Assembly: GCF_047300855.1 (NCBI RefSeq)
Contig: NZ_CP170197.1
Span: 744,001-808,000, forward strand
DNA: 64,000 bases
Direction of reading: 5' to 3'
DNA from: Sulfuriferula sp047300855
Lineage (GTDB): Bacteria > Pseudomonadota > Gammaproteobacteria > Burkholderiales > Sulfuriferulaceae
The notes under the pieces were generated by a model, which made no database searches, was not told where the DNA came from, and saw only the letters and a list, made by a program, of their open reading frames with translations. The position numbers and the translations under genes are program-made. This document shows, piece by piece, positions 33,910 to 43,569 of this stretch (within the stretch, counting starts at the first letter, position 1; each line of letters starts with the position of its first letter).

Positions 33910-34157
33910 GCCAGACCGTATTGACGGTCTATCTGCGGCGCTACTGCCATCTGTGTGACGACCTTCTGGCGGCACTGGCACCGCATCAGACGCGTTCTGG
34001 GTTTAGCGTGCAGGAGGTGGATATTGACCTGGATCCTGCACTGGAAGCCCGTTACGGCACGCTGATTCCGGTGCTTTGCGGGCCGGACGGCGTGGAAATC
34101 TGCCATTATTTTCTGGACGAAGCCGCACTTGCTGATTGTTTGGGGAAAATCCGTTAA
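33906..34157 (+). CDS. Glutaredoxin-like (DUF836) protein
   Basis: An 83-residue thioredoxin-fold protein with the redox motif C-H-L-C near residue 14 and the cis-Pro segment L-I-P-V-L. Overlap with mucD makes it the last gene of the sigma-E operon. Its partner is unknown; a role in disulfide or redox repair during envelope stress is possible. Confidence 0.85.
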   Translation: MSQTVLTVYLRRYCHLCDDLLAALAPHQTRSGFSVQEVDIDLDPALEARYGTLIPVLCGPDGVEICHYFLDEAALADCLGKIR

Positions 34158-34181
34158 AATTCACGGCTGTTGAGTATTCCG

Positions 34182-34204
34182 GGCACACGCAGTGTGCCTT
34201 TTTT
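34182..34204 (+). terminator. Terminator at the end of the sigma-E operon
   Basis: A 7-bp stem GGCACAC / GTGTGCC (34182-34188, 34192-34198) followed by T6 ends only 13 bases before the lepA start. Any lepA transcript beginning upstream would have to pass it. Confidence 0.75.
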
Positions 34205-34217
34205 ATTGATTGTGTTG

Positions 34218-36011
34218 ATGAAAAACATCCGTAATTTTTCCATTATTGCCCATATCGACCACGGTAAATCCACGCTGGCTGACCGCATCATCCAGATGTG
34301 CGGCGGGTTGTCCGAACGCGAGATGGAAGCCCAGGTGCTCGACTCCATGGATCTGGAGCGCGAACGCGGCATTACCATCAAGGCTCAGACTGCCGCGCTG
34401 GAATACAAGGCGCGTGACGGCCAGTTGTATCAGCTGCACTTGATTGATACGCCTGGCCATGTTGATTTTTCCTACGAAGTGAGCCGTTCGCTGTCCGCCT
34501 GCGAGGGCGCGCTGCTGGTGGTGGACGCCTCCCAGGGTGTGGAAGCGCAGACCGTGGCCAACTGCTATACCGCGACCGAGCTGGGTGTGGAAGTGGTGCC
34601 GGTGCTGAACAAGATTGACCTGCCTGCCGCCGAGCCGGATCGGGTGATTCAGGAAATTGAGGACATTATCGGCATCGATGCCCACGATGCGGTGCGCGCC
34701 TCGGCCAAGACCGGGCTGGGGGTGGAAGACATACTTGAAGCGGTGATTGCGAAAATCCCGCCCCCGCAAGGCGATCCCGAAGCACCGCTGAAAGCGCTGA
34801 TCATCGATTCATGGTTCGATAATTATGTCGGCGTGGTGATGCTGGTACGGGTGGTGGATGGCGTGCTGCGCCCCAAGGAAAAAATCCGCCTGATGGCTAC
34901 CAACTCGGTGCATCTCACCGAGCAGGTGGGTGTATTTACCCCCAAGGCGCGGCAACGCACCCAATTATCCGCCGGGGAAGTGGGTTTTATCATCGCCGGT
35001 ATCAAGGAGCTCAAGGCTGCCAAGGTGGGCGATACGGTGACGCTGGATGCGCGACCTGCCGCAGAACCTTTGCCCGGTTTCAAGGAAATCAAGCCGCAGG
35101 TGTTCGCCGGACTTTATCCGGTTGAATCGCACGATTACGACGCGCTGCGTGACGCGCTGGAAAAGCTCAAACTCAATGATGCCTCGCTGCAATACGAGCC
35201 GGAGGTGTCACAGGCGCTGGGCTTTGGCTTCCGCTGCGGCTTTCTCGGCCTGCTGCACATGGAAATCGTGCAGGAGCGCCTGGAACGCGAATACGACATG
35301 GACCTGATCACCACCGCGCCCACGGTGATCTATCAGGTGGTGATGAAAGACGGCAGCACGATCCACATCGAGAACCCGTCCAAGCTGCCGGACCTGTCCA
35401 GCATCATGGAAATCCGCGAGCCGATCATCACCGCCACCATCCTGGTGCCGGAGGAATATCTGGGCAATGTGATGACGCTGTGCACCCAGAAACGCGGCGC
35501 GCAGACCAACATGCAATACATGGGGCGGCAGGTCATGCTCAATTACGACATGCCGATGAACGAAGTGGTGATGGACTTTTTCGACCGGCTCAAGTCAGCC
35601 ACGCGCGGTTATGCCTCGCTCGATTACGATTTCAAGGAATTTCGCGCAGCCGATCTGGTCAAGCTCGATATTCTGGTAAATAGCGAGAAAGTCGATGCGC
35701 TGTCGCTGATCGTGCACCGTGCCACCAGCCAGTACAAAGGTCGCGAGCTGGCGTCCAAAATGCGCGAACTCATCCCGCGCCAGATGTTCGACGTCGCCAT
35801 TCAAGCCGCCATCGGTGCGCAGATCATCGCGCGGGAAAACGTCAAGGCGCTGCGCAAGAACGTGCTGGCCAAGTGTTACGGGGGCGATATCAGCCGCAAG
35901 CGCAAGCTGCTGGAAAAACAGAAGGCAGGCAAGAAACGCATGAAACAGGTGGGTAATGTGGAAATCCCGCAGGAAGCTTTTCTGGCGATTCTGCAAGTGG
36001 GTGATAAATAG
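34218..36011 (+). CDS. lepA: Elongation factor 4 (LepA)
   Basis: A 597-residue translational GTPase with G1 A-H-I-D-H-G-K-S-T, G3 D-T-P-G-H and G4 N-K-I-D, EF-G-like domains and the basic LepA C-terminal domain (G-G-D-I-S-R-K-R-K-L-L-E-K-Q-K-A-G-K). It acts on stalled or assembling ribosomes. ATG 34218 gives the standard N-terminus M-K-N-I-R-N-F-S. lepB follows. Confidence 0.97.
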   Translation: MKNIRNFSIIAHIDHGKSTLADRIIQMCGGLSEREMEAQVLDSMDLERERGITIKAQTAALEYKARDGQLYQLHLIDTPGHVDFSYEVSRSLSACEGALLVVDASQGVEAQTVANCYTATELGVEVVPVLNKIDLPAAEPDRVIQEIEDIIGIDAHDAVRASAKTGLGVEDILEAVIAKIPPPQGDPEAPLKALIIDSWFDNYVGVVMLVRVVDGVLRPKEKIRLMATNSVHLTEQVGVFTPKARQRTQLSAGEVGFIIAGIKELKAAKVGDTVTLDARPAAEPLPGFKEIKPQVFAGLYPVESHDYDALRDALEKLKLNDASLQYEPEVSQALGFGFRCGFLGLLHMEIVQERLEREYDMDLITTAPTVIYQVVMKDGSTIHIENPSKLPDLSSIMEIREPIITATILVPEEYLGNVMTLCTQKRGAQTNMQYMGRQVMLNYDMPMNEVVMDFFDRLKSATRGYASLDYDFKEFRAADLVKLDILVNSEKVDALSLIVHRATSQYKGRELASKMRELIPRQMFDVAIQAAIGAQIIARENVKALRKNVLAKCYGGDISRKRKLLEKQKAGKKRMKQVGNVEIPQEAFLAILQVGDK

Positions 36012-36046
36012 TCGGTCATTAATCTATCAAGCAGTAAGGGAGCAGT

Positions 36047-36853
36047 ATGGACTTCGCACTTATCATGTTTGTCGCGCTGGTCATCACCGGCGTGATCTGG
36101 CTGCTGGACAGCCTGTTTTTCAAGGCTAAGCGGGCCAAAGACGCCAAGCTGCCGGTATTGACCGAGTACGCCAAGAGTTTTTTCCCGGTGATCCTCGCAG
36201 TATTCGTGCTGCGCTCGTTCGTGGTCGAGCCATTCAAAATACCATCCGGTTCGATGATACCGACCCTGCTGGTGGGGGATTTCATTTTGGTGAATAAGTA
36301 TACCTACGGTATCCGCCTGCCCATTATCAACAAGAAAATCCTCAATGTGGGCGAGCCTAAAGAAGGGGATGTGATGGTGTTCCGTTACCCCAAGGATACG
36401 TCGCTTGACTATATCAAACGGGTGGTCGGCGTGCCCGGCGATACGGTGACCTATCGTAACAAGCGGCTCACCATCAATGGCAAACCCGTGGTGACAATCA
36501 ATGACGGTTCTTATAACTATATTGGCAGGGGGTTGAACTATGTCAGCACCGAGCGGTACAAGGAGCAGCTCGGCCAGCATTTGCATGAAATCATTACCCA
36601 GTCAGACCGGCCCAGCATCGATTTGAGCCAGGTGGACAGCCAGTTTCCGTACCGCGAAAATTGCGATTACAATGATGCAGGTTTCACCTGCAAGGTGCCT
36701 CAAGGTTATTATTTCATGATGGGTGATAACCGCGACGACAGCACCGACAGCCGCTACTGGGGCTTTGTGCCGGACCGTAACATTGTCGGGCGCGCCTTCA
36801 TGGTCTGGTGGAATTTCGATGATCTCAAACGTATCGGCCACATGATTGAATAA
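36047..36853 (+). CDS. lepB: Signal peptidase I
   Basis: A 268-residue membrane-bound Ser/Lys protease. Two N-terminal helices (4-22, 45-60), catalytic Ser69 in I-P-S-G-S-M and Lys124 in Y-I-K-R-V-V-G-V-P-G-D, and the box-E motif G-D-N-R-D-D-S-x-D-S-R-Y-W-G. It removes signal peptides from secreted proteins. A GGGAG site precedes the ATG. Confidence 0.96.
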   Translation: MDFALIMFVALVITGVIWLLDSLFFKAKRAKDAKLPVLTEYAKSFFPVILAVFVLRSFVVEPFKIPSGSMIPTLLVGDFILVNKYTYGIRLPIINKKILNVGEPKEGDVMVFRYPKDTSLDYIKRVVGVPGDTVTYRNKRLTINGKPVVTINDGSYNYIGRGLNYVSTERYKEQLGQHLHEIITQSDRPSIDLSQVDSQFPYRENCDYNDAGFTCKVPQGYYFMMGDNRDDSTDSRYWGFVPDRNIVGRAFMVWWNFDDLKRIGHMIE

Positions 36854-36862
36854 GGAAACACC

Positions 36863-37249
36863 ATGCACAAGCAAAAGGGGGCAACGCTGATCGGAATGCT
36901 GTTTGTGGGCATCATGATCGTGTTCGCGGCGATCGTCGTCATGAAAATAGTGCCGGCTTACATCGAATATTATTCAATCAAAAAAGTATTCAGTGCCATG
37001 GCCGCCGACCCGGCGATGAAAGATGCCACGAACGACGAAGTGCGCTTGTCCTATGCGCGCCGCTCCGGCATTGACAATATTACTGCGGTTAAACCGGAGG
37101 ATCTGGACATCTCGCGCACCGGAGGGCAGTTGGTTGTCTCGGCCAAGTATCGGGTGGAGAAACCATTGTTCGGCAATCTGGGGCTGTATATGGATTTTGC
37201 CGCTTCCACTGCGCCGCAGCCTTCGACTGCGCCGGACGCCGCGCAATAG
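36863..37249 (+). CDS. DUF4845 pilin-like membrane protein
   Basis: A 128-residue protein with a single N-terminal membrane helix (about 7-27, G-A-T-L-I-G-M-L-F-V-G-I) and a periplasmic domain. The family is regularly found between lepB and rnc in betaproteobacteria; function unknown. The helix resembles that of type IV pilins but no prepilin cleavage site is obvious. Confidence 0.85.
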   Translation: MHKQKGATLIGMLFVGIMIVFAAIVVMKIVPAYIEYYSIKKVFSAMAADPAMKDATNDEVRLSYARRSGIDNITAVKPEDLDISRTGGQLVVSAKYRVEKPLFGNLGLYMDFAASTAPQPSTAPDAAQ

Positions 37250-37264
37250 TGCGAAGCACAGCAT

Positions 37265-37951
37265 TTGACTGCGATTGAACAGGCGATAGGCTATACATTT
37301 CGCCAGCCGCACCACCTGCATCAGGCGTTGACGCATCGCAGTTTCGGAGCACCGCATAACGAACGTCTGGAATTCCTCGGCGACAGCGTGCTGAACTGTG
37401 CCGTCGCGCACCTGCTGTACGCGCATTTTCCCGATTTGCCGGAAGGCGTGTTGTCCCGTTTACGTGCCAACCTGGTACGCCAGCAAAGCCTGTTTGAAAT
37501 TGCCGTCACGCTGGGACTGGGGACGCTGCTGAAGCTGGGGGACGGAGAAGTGAAAAGCGGTGGCCGCAATCGGCCTTCCATTCTCGCCGATGGACTCGAA
37601 TCGCTGTTCGGCGCAATTTTTCTCGATGGCGGTTTTGCCGAAGCGGAGCGTGTCATTCATGCGCTGTATGCTCCGCAACTGGCGGATATCGATCCCGCGC
37701 TGCCTGCCAAGGACGCCAAGACGCTGCTCCAGGAAATCCTGCAAAGCCGCCGCCTGCCGCTACCCGCTTATGAACTGGCCGGTACCATGGGCGATGCCCA
37801 TGCGCAAACTTTCCGGGTGACCTGCAGTATCCCGGCACTGCAGATTTGCACCCAGGGTGAAGCTGCCAGCCGTCGCGCCGCCGAACAAACAGCCGCACAA
37901 GCCGCCTATAATCTGATAGTCGTTGCAGGTAAAAATTCCGGCAACGCTTAA
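37265..37951 (+). CDS. rnc: Ribonuclease III
   Basis: A 228-residue double-strand RNase: catalytic signature N-E-R-L-E-F-L-G-D-S-V-L (about 32-43), second acidic motif E-S-L-F-G-A-I-F-L-D-G-G, and a C-terminal dsRNA-binding domain. It processes rRNA and small RNA duplexes. Start is TTG 37265, a common choice here given M/L-T-A-I-E-Q-A-I-G-Y. Confidence 0.95.
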   Translation: MTAIEQAIGYTFRQPHHLHQALTHRSFGAPHNERLEFLGDSVLNCAVAHLLYAHFPDLPEGVLSRLRANLVRQQSLFEIAVTLGLGTLLKLGDGEVKSGGRNRPSILADGLESLFGAIFLDGGFAEAERVIHALYAPQLADIDPALPAKDAKTLLQEILQSRRLPLPAYELAGTMGDAHAQTFRVTCSIPALQICTQGEAASRRAAEQTAAQAAYNLIVVAGKNSGNA

Positions 37952-37966
37952 ATTCAAAAGCGATTG

Positions 37967-38033
37967 GCCGCAAAGAACGCAGCGTGAAGCGATCAGCAAA
38001 AGTTTGCGCTGAGGCTCCCGTGTTCTCTGGGGC
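37967..38033. repeat. Intergenic degenerate inverted repeat, copy B
   Basis: Left end GCCGCAAAGAACGCAGCG (37967-37984) and inverted right end TGTTCTCTGGGGC (38021-38033) lie in the gap between rnc and era. Ends resemble those at 38973-39060 and 4584-4667. Confidence 0.4.
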
Positions 38034-38057
38034 GGAAAGCTCTAAACAGGATACGAA

Positions 38058-38954
38058 ATGCATACAGCAGCGCCAGACTTCCGTACCGGTTACATCGCCA
38101 TTGTCGGCCGCCCCAACGTGGGCAAATCCACGCTGACCAATCACATTGTCGGCGCCAAAGTCAGCATCACTTCGCGCAAGGCGCAGACCACGCGTCACCG
38201 CATCCACGGTATTCACACCACGCCGGATGCGCAGTTTATTTTCGTCGATACACCCGGTTTCCAGACCAAATACAGCAATGCGCTCAACCGCGGCATGAAC
38301 AAGACCGTGGTGGACGCCCTGCGCTCCACCGACGTCGTGCTGTTCGTGCTGGATGGCACCCACTTCGACGCGCGCGATCGTCAGGTGGCGGCATTGCTGC
38401 CGCGTGACATGCCGGTGATTCTGGTGTTGAACAAGCTGGACCTGATCAAGGACAAAGACCAGCTGTTGCCGTTTATCGCGCAGATGAGTGAAGTGTTCCC
38501 GTTTGCCGCCGTGGTGCCGTTGTCGGCTCGCGATGGCGACAATGTGCCGGGCTTGCTGGGAGAAATCCGCAAGCACCTGCCTGAGGCGCCGCCGATGTTT
38601 GGCGAAGACGAAATCACCGACAAGAGCGAGCGCTTTCTGGCCGCTGAAATCGTGCGCGAAAAAGTGTTCCGCCTGTCCGGCGAAGAGGTACCGTATTCCG
38701 CCAGCGTGATTATCGAAAAATTCGAGCAGGAAGGCGAGATGCGCCGCATTTTTGCCGGTATTCTGGTCGACAAGCCTAACCAGAAAGGCATCCTGATCGG
38801 CCATCAGGGTGCCAAGCTCAAGGAAATCGGCACCGCCGCGCGCCTCGACATGGAAAGACTGTTCGGCGGCAAGGTCTATCTGGAGCTGTGGGTCAAGGTC
38901 AAAGGCGGCTGGGCTGACAGTGAGCGCATATTGAAACAGCTGGGTTATGAATGA
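38058..38954 (+). CDS. era: GTPase Era
   Basis: A 298-residue GTPase with G1 G-R-P-N-V-G-K-S-T, G3 D-T-P-G-F and G4 N-K-L-D, followed by a KH RNA-binding domain (G-H-Q-G-A-K-L-K-E-I-G-T-A-A-R). It binds the 3' end of 16S rRNA in 30S assembly. Part of rnc-era-recO-pdxJ. Confidence 0.96.
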   Translation: MHTAAPDFRTGYIAIVGRPNVGKSTLTNHIVGAKVSITSRKAQTTRHRIHGIHTTPDAQFIFVDTPGFQTKYSNALNRGMNKTVVDALRSTDVVLFVLDGTHFDARDRQVAALLPRDMPVILVLNKLDLIKDKDQLLPFIAQMSEVFPFAAVVPLSARDGDNVPGLLGEIRKHLPEAPPMFGEDEITDKSERFLAAEIVREKVFRLSGEEVPYSASVIIEKFEQEGEMRRIFAGILVDKPNQKGILIGHQGAKLKEIGTAARLDMERLFGGKVYLELWVKVKGGWADSERILKQLGYE

Positions 38955-38972
38955 ACGTTAAGGACAACTTCA

Positions 38973-39060
38973 GCCACAAAGAGCACCACAGCGGTTTTTG
39001 CGAGTTGGACGACGCGTCGCCCATCCCTGCGAATCTCATTTTCTCCGCGTTCTCTGTGGC
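38973..39060. repeat. Intergenic degenerate inverted repeat, copy A
   Basis: GCCACAAAGAGCACCACAG (38973-38991) and the inverted TTCTCCGCGTTCTCTGTGGC (39041-39060) match at 11 of the outer 15 positions. It fills the gap between era and recO. Confidence 0.45.
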
Positions 39061-39078
39061 AAATTATTTTTTCAGAGC

Positions 39079-39837
39079 ATGAACGCACGCCCCGCCACAC
39101 TTGCCCCGGAACGCAGCCGCGTCGACAACGCCGCAGGCTTCGTGCTGCACAGCTACCCGTTCCGTGAAACCAGCCTGATTGTGGAAACTTTCACGCATGC
39201 ACACGGAAGGGTCGCTCTGGTGGCACGCGGCGCGCGCCGGCCACGCTCGCAATTGCGCGGGCTGGTGCAGTCGTTTACGCCGTTGCTGCTGTCGTGGGCC
39301 GGCAAGGGTGAGTTGCGCACGCTGCACCGCGCCGAGTGGCAGGGCGGCCTGGCGCTACCGCAGGGCATGGGGCTGCTGTGCGGATTTTATATCAACGAAC
39401 TGATGCTGAAATTGCTGGCGCGCGAAGATCCGCACGAGAACCTGTTCGCCGATTACCAGGCGGCGTTGCAGGCCTTGTCCAGTCCGATGCCGCAAAGCGC
39501 CTACGCCGCCATCCTGCGCCGTTTTGAAAAACGTCTGCTGGCAGAACTGGGCTACGCCCAGCCATTCGAATTCGAGGCGGATTCCGGGCAGGCCGTGCGG
39601 GCGCAGCAGGACTATGTCTATGTGCTCGATCGCGGTGCGTTGCCTGTCCAACGCGCCAATGGTCACGCTGACATGCGGTTGTCCGGCAAGACCCTGCTCG
39701 ATATGGCGGCAGACGATTACCGTGACCCGGTTACCCTGACGCAAAGCAAGCAGCTGATGCGGCTTATTATCAACCATCACCTGGGCGGGCAAATCCTGCA
39801 TGCCCGTGAACTTTTGAAGGATTTGCAACAGCTATGA
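39079..39837 (+). CDS. recO: DNA repair protein RecO
   Basis: A 252-residue recombination mediator with an N-terminal OB fold (F-V-L-H-S-Y-P-F-R-E-T-S-L-I-V-E) and helical C-terminal part ending I-N-H-H-L-G-G-Q-I-L-H-A-R. It loads RecA with RecR. ATG 39079 is preferred over TTG 38998, which starts inside the repeat. Overlaps pdxJ by four bases. Confidence 0.94.
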   Translation: MNARPATLAPERSRVDNAAGFVLHSYPFRETSLIVETFTHAHGRVALVARGARRPRSQLRGLVQSFTPLLLSWAGKGELRTLHRAEWQGGLALPQGMGLLCGFYINELMLKLLAREDPHENLFADYQAALQALSSPMPQSAYAAILRRFEKRLLAELGYAQPFEFEADSGQAVRAQQDYVYVLDRGALPVQRANGHADMRLSGKTLLDMAADDYRDPVTLTQSKQLMRLIINHHLGGQILHARELLKDLQQL

Positions 39838-40574
39838 TCCAGCTTGGCGTCAACATCGACCACATCGTTACCATTCGTCAGGCGCGCGGCACGCGCTATC
39901 CGAGCCCGGTACAGGCCGCGCTGGTGGCTGAATCCGCCGGTGCGGACGCGATTACCCTGCATCTGCGCGAAGACCGCCGCCACATCCAGGATCACGATGT
40001 GGATACCTTGAGCCGAGTGCTCACCACGCGCATGAATCTGGAAATGGCGGTGACCGACGAGATGCTCGGCATCGCCTGCCGCGTCAAGCCGCAGGACGCC
40101 TGTCTGGTGCCGGAGCGGCGCGAAGAACTCACTACCGAAGGCGGGCTGGACGTGGCCGGCCAGCTTGACAAGGTCAAGCGTGCCTGCGGCGTGCTGGGTG
40201 AGGCCGGAATCCGTGTTTCGCTATTTATCGATGCCGATCCGCGCCAGCTCGACGCCGCACGCGCCTGTGACGCGCCGGTGGTGGAAATTCATACCGGCCG
40301 TTTTGCCGATGCACATAGCCGCGCAGATCAGGCCGGTGAATTGCAGCGCATTGTCGCGGCGGTGGAATATGGCAACCGTATTGGCTTGCAGGTGAATGCC
40401 GGGCACGGCCTGCACTACCATAATGTGCAGGACATTGCCGCCATCCCCGGTGTGGCGGAACTCAATATCGGCCACGCGATTGTCGCGCATGCCCTGTTCG
40501 TGGGCTGGGAAGCAGCCGTGCGCGAGATGAAGCGATTGATGCTGGCCGTCGCACCAGAGTGCCGCGGTGGTTAA
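39834..40574 (+). CDS. pdxJ: Pyridoxine 5'-phosphate synthase
   Basis: A 246-residue TIM barrel beginning L-G-V-N-I-D-H-I-V-T-I-R-Q-A-R-G-T, the family signature, with V-N-A-G-H-G-L-H-Y-H-N near the end. It forms PNP from 1-deoxyxylulose-5-phosphate and aminoacetone phosphate; dxs in this window supplies the former. Coupled to recO. Confidence 0.96.
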   Translation: MIQLGVNIDHIVTIRQARGTRYPSPVQAALVAESAGADAITLHLREDRRHIQDHDVDTLSRVLTTRMNLEMAVTDEMLGIACRVKPQDACLVPERREELTTEGGLDVAGQLDKVKRACGVLGEAGIRVSLFIDADPRQLDAARACDAPVVEIHTGRFADAHSRADQAGELQRIVAAVEYGNRIGLQVNAGHGLHYHNVQDIAAIPGVAELNIGHAIVAHALFVGWEAAVREMKRLMLAVAPECRGG

Positions 40575-40622
40575 GCCTTGGAAGTGCGCTTGCGCTGACG
40601 AGAATTGGCTAATCACTGAGGA

Positions 40623-43349
40623 TCAAAGCCGTTGCGCAAACTCCTCGAAGTCGCCTATGGGTAAGGGCCGGCTGAAGAAATAACCCTGATAGGCATGGCA
40701 GCCTGCACTTGCCAGAAACTCTTGTTGCGCCTCAGTTTCAACACCCTCTGCGATCACGCCCAGCCCCAGGTTCTGGGCCAGCGCGACGATGGTTCGAGCT
40801 ATGGCAGCATCGTTGGGGTCGCTGAGCACATCCCGCACAAATGACTGGTCGATCTTTAAATGATCCAGCGGCATGCGCTTCAGGTAGGACAACGAAGAAT
40901 ATCCGGTACCGAAATCATCAAGAGAGAAGCCCACGCCCTTGGCCTTCAGCGCGAACATTTTCTCGATAATGTCCTGCACGTTTTCTACCAGCAGGCTTTC
41001 GGTCAGTTCCAGTTTCAATCGATGCGGATTGGCGCCCGTTTTTTTGAGCGTTGACAGCACTTGATCGACGAAATCGGCCTGGCGGAATTGGTGTGCACTG
41101 ACATTCACCGCAAGGGTGAGATCAGCCATCCTGGGTTGGCCGGCCCATACGGCTAATTGGGTGCAAGCAGTTTCCAGAACCCATAGACCCAGTGGCAAAA
41201 TCAATCTGGTTTCTTCGGCCAGGGGAATGAATTCGGCGGGAGACACCAGGCCGCGCTGGGGGTGCTGCCAGCGCACCAGTGCTTCGGCGCCGGTGACACG
41301 GCCTGCGCCGACCACCTGGGCCTGATAGTGAAGCCGGAATTGATTTTCCTCGATTGCCCTGCGCAAATCGGTTTCCAGATTGACTCGCGCAACAATGCTG
41401 GCCTGCATGGCTGGATCAAAGAAATGGATGGCATTGCGCCCGGTTTCCTTGGATTTGTACATGGCGAGATCGGCCTGCTTCACCAGATCATCGATGCTCA
41501 CGAGATGGCCTCTGAACAAGGTGGCACCGATACTCGGTGTAATGTGGTAAATCAAGCTGTTGAGCTGATATGCCTGGTTCAGGGCGGAGCGAATTTTTTC
41601 GCAGACGGTTTTGGCGCGGGTGGCGGCATCTATTTCAGACGTACTCAGGTCCGCCAGCATGACCACAAATTCATCGCCTCCCAGTCGCGCCACGGTTTCT
41701 CCTGCACGAACGCATGCGGTCAGGCGTTGTGCAACCTGCTTCAGCAGCAAGTCGCCCATATCATGGCCGAGGGTATCGTTAAGGGTCTTGAAATTATCGA
41801 GATCGATCAACAGCAGCGCACCGAAACTGCCGCTGCGGGTACTGGTGGACATGGCCAGATTCAGGCGATCCAGCAGGAGTGTCCGGTTGGGCAGACCGGT
41901 CAACTGATCAAAGAAGGCCAGTTCATTGATCCTTTCTTCGGCTTGCTTGCGTTCGGAAATGTCGAAATGCGTACTGATGTAATGGGTGACGGTATGATCA
42001 TCGTCCTTCACTGCAGAGATGGTGAGCCATTTCGGATAAACTTCGCCATTTTTGCGCCGGTCCCATATCTCTCCCTGCCATCCGCCGGTACGGTGGATGG
42101 TCTCCCACATCGATCGAAAAAAATCTGCGTCGTGGCGGCCCGAGTTGAGTAGGCGCGGCGTTTGACCCACAATCTCCGCAGGCGTGTAGCCAGTGGTCTC
42201 GGTAAATGCCTTGTTGATGCGCAAGATGACCCCTTTGGCATCGGTCACCATCATGCTTTCCTGCGATTCAAAAGCTGCGGCGGCTATGCGGAGTTGAGCA
42301 ATATTGCGTTGCTGGGAATCGACCATGGCATTGAATTCCTGTGCCACGGCTGCGATTTCACTTGGACCTTCAGTTGCTGCCCTGACCCCGAAGTCCCCAC
42401 CCTGAACTGCTTGCGCAGTTCTTTCCAGTTCCGCCACCGGCTTGGCAATCCGCCGTGCAATCGAAATGGCTAGAGCAAACAGCAAGACAATGACGGCCAG
42501 TACGATAGCCGAGGCGGTGATCGCACGCTGTCTGGCTTCAGCGTAAATCGTTGACACGGGTACGCCCACATAGGCAATCCACCCGGCTTCCGGCATCGAC
42601 ACTACCGAAAAGTAACGCATTACCCCGTCCGCCGCCCGGCTTTCAAATTCGCCATTAGCTGTTTTGACAATCTGCCTGGCCGCATCCGCTTTCGGACGAG
42701 TACCCAAGGCGTCCTGGTCGGAATCGCGCCAGACCAGTACGCCGTCCGCACTGAAGAAACCGTAATGGCTCCCGGCTGGCAGCATATGAGCGGGAATCTT
42801 GGGATCAAAGACTTGCAGGTCGAGGGGGAGGTTGACCGCTCCGATCAGTTCATGATGCCCGTTCCAGATCGGTGCGCTCAGAACGGAGACCCACTTGTGG
42901 GAAATTGGACCGAAAAACGGTTGTCCGACCGTGAAGCGTCTTACCTCCAGAAACTTCTGGAACCATGGCGTTTCCCGGAAATTAATCGATTTGCTATCAG
43001 GGTGCGGCACCGCGGAGCAGACTACCTGTCCCGCCATGTCCGTATAACCGATATTGGCGTAGTAGGGGTTCAGGATTAGCAGTTCCTTGAGTATCCCATC
43101 GCATTTTTTGGGATCGATCTGCCTGATGAGCGGACGTGTAGCCACTCGTTCGAGAAGCTGGCGTTTATCAGCAATCCTGCCACCGGTGTTTCTGGCTATC
43201 GTGCTCGCCAGTGTTCGCAGTGAAGTCTTGGTATAAGCGATGGTCTGCTGCATGTCGGAATAAATGACATAGCCTACGGTTGCCACGAGCGGGATGGACA
43301 CTGCCAGGACCAACAGCAGGAGATGGGTTCGGATCGAAAATGTGTGCAC
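40623..43349 (-). CDS. Membrane sensor with dCache, HAMP, PAS, GGDEF and EAL domains
   Basis: A 908-residue cyclic-di-GMP enzyme. A first helix (about 9-29), an extracellular dCache-like sensor (about 30-280), a second helix (about 283-303), HAMP, a PAS domain (about 350-470), GGDEF with intact R-L-G-G-D-E-F, and EAL with intact G-A-E-A-L-V-R-W. Both synthase and phosphodiesterase motifs look functional, so net activity cannot be predicted. It is monocistronic and convergent with pdxJ. The ligand is unknown. Confidence 0.93.
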   Translation of the reverse strand: MHTFSIRTHLLLLVLAVSIPLVATVGYVIYSDMQQTIAYTKTSLRTLASTIARNTGGRIADKRQLLERVATRPLIRQIDPKKCDGILKELLILNPYYANIGYTDMAGQVVCSAVPHPDSKSINFRETPWFQKFLEVRRFTVGQPFFGPISHKWVSVLSAPIWNGHHELIGAVNLPLDLQVFDPKIPAHMLPAGSHYGFFSADGVLVWRDSDQDALGTRPKADAARQIVKTANGEFESRAADGVMRYFSVVSMPEAGWIAYVGVPVSTIYAEARQRAITASAIVLAVIVLLFALAISIARRIAKPVAELERTAQAVQGGDFGVRAATEGPSEIAAVAQEFNAMVDSQQRNIAQLRIAAAAFESQESMMVTDAKGVILRINKAFTETTGYTPAEIVGQTPRLLNSGRHDADFFRSMWETIHRTGGWQGEIWDRRKNGEVYPKWLTISAVKDDDHTVTHYISTHFDISERKQAEERINELAFFDQLTGLPNRTLLLDRLNLAMSTSTRSGSFGALLLIDLDNFKTLNDTLGHDMGDLLLKQVAQRLTACVRAGETVARLGGDEFVVMLADLSTSEIDAATRAKTVCEKIRSALNQAYQLNSLIYHITPSIGATLFRGHLVSIDDLVKQADLAMYKSKETGRNAIHFFDPAMQASIVARVNLETDLRRAIEENQFRLHYQAQVVGAGRVTGAEALVRWQHPQRGLVSPAEFIPLAEETRLILPLGLWVLETACTQLAVWAGQPRMADLTLAVNVSAHQFRQADFVDQVLSTLKKTGANPHRLKLELTESLLVENVQDIIEKMFALKAKGVGFSLDDFGTGYSSLSYLKRMPLDHLKIDQSFVRDVLSDPNDAAIARTIVALAQNLGLGVIAEGVETEAQQEFLASAGCHAYQGYFFSRPLPIGDFEEFAQRL

Positions 43350-43569
43350 GGCCCTATATACCCCGGCAGATTGTATTCATATGACCTTAACGGTGCGAAC
43401 AAGCCTTTTCTGTAGAGCGGGATGGCTCCAATCCAGGCAGGTGATTCTTTGGTGCCAGCTTAAGGTGTCGCGATGGTCAGATTCAAGTCAGAACCCGCTG
43501 GTATTGGTTACGACGCAGCTGCCAACATGTGCTTTAATTAGGGTTCCATCCACCCGCAAGGAGTTCACC

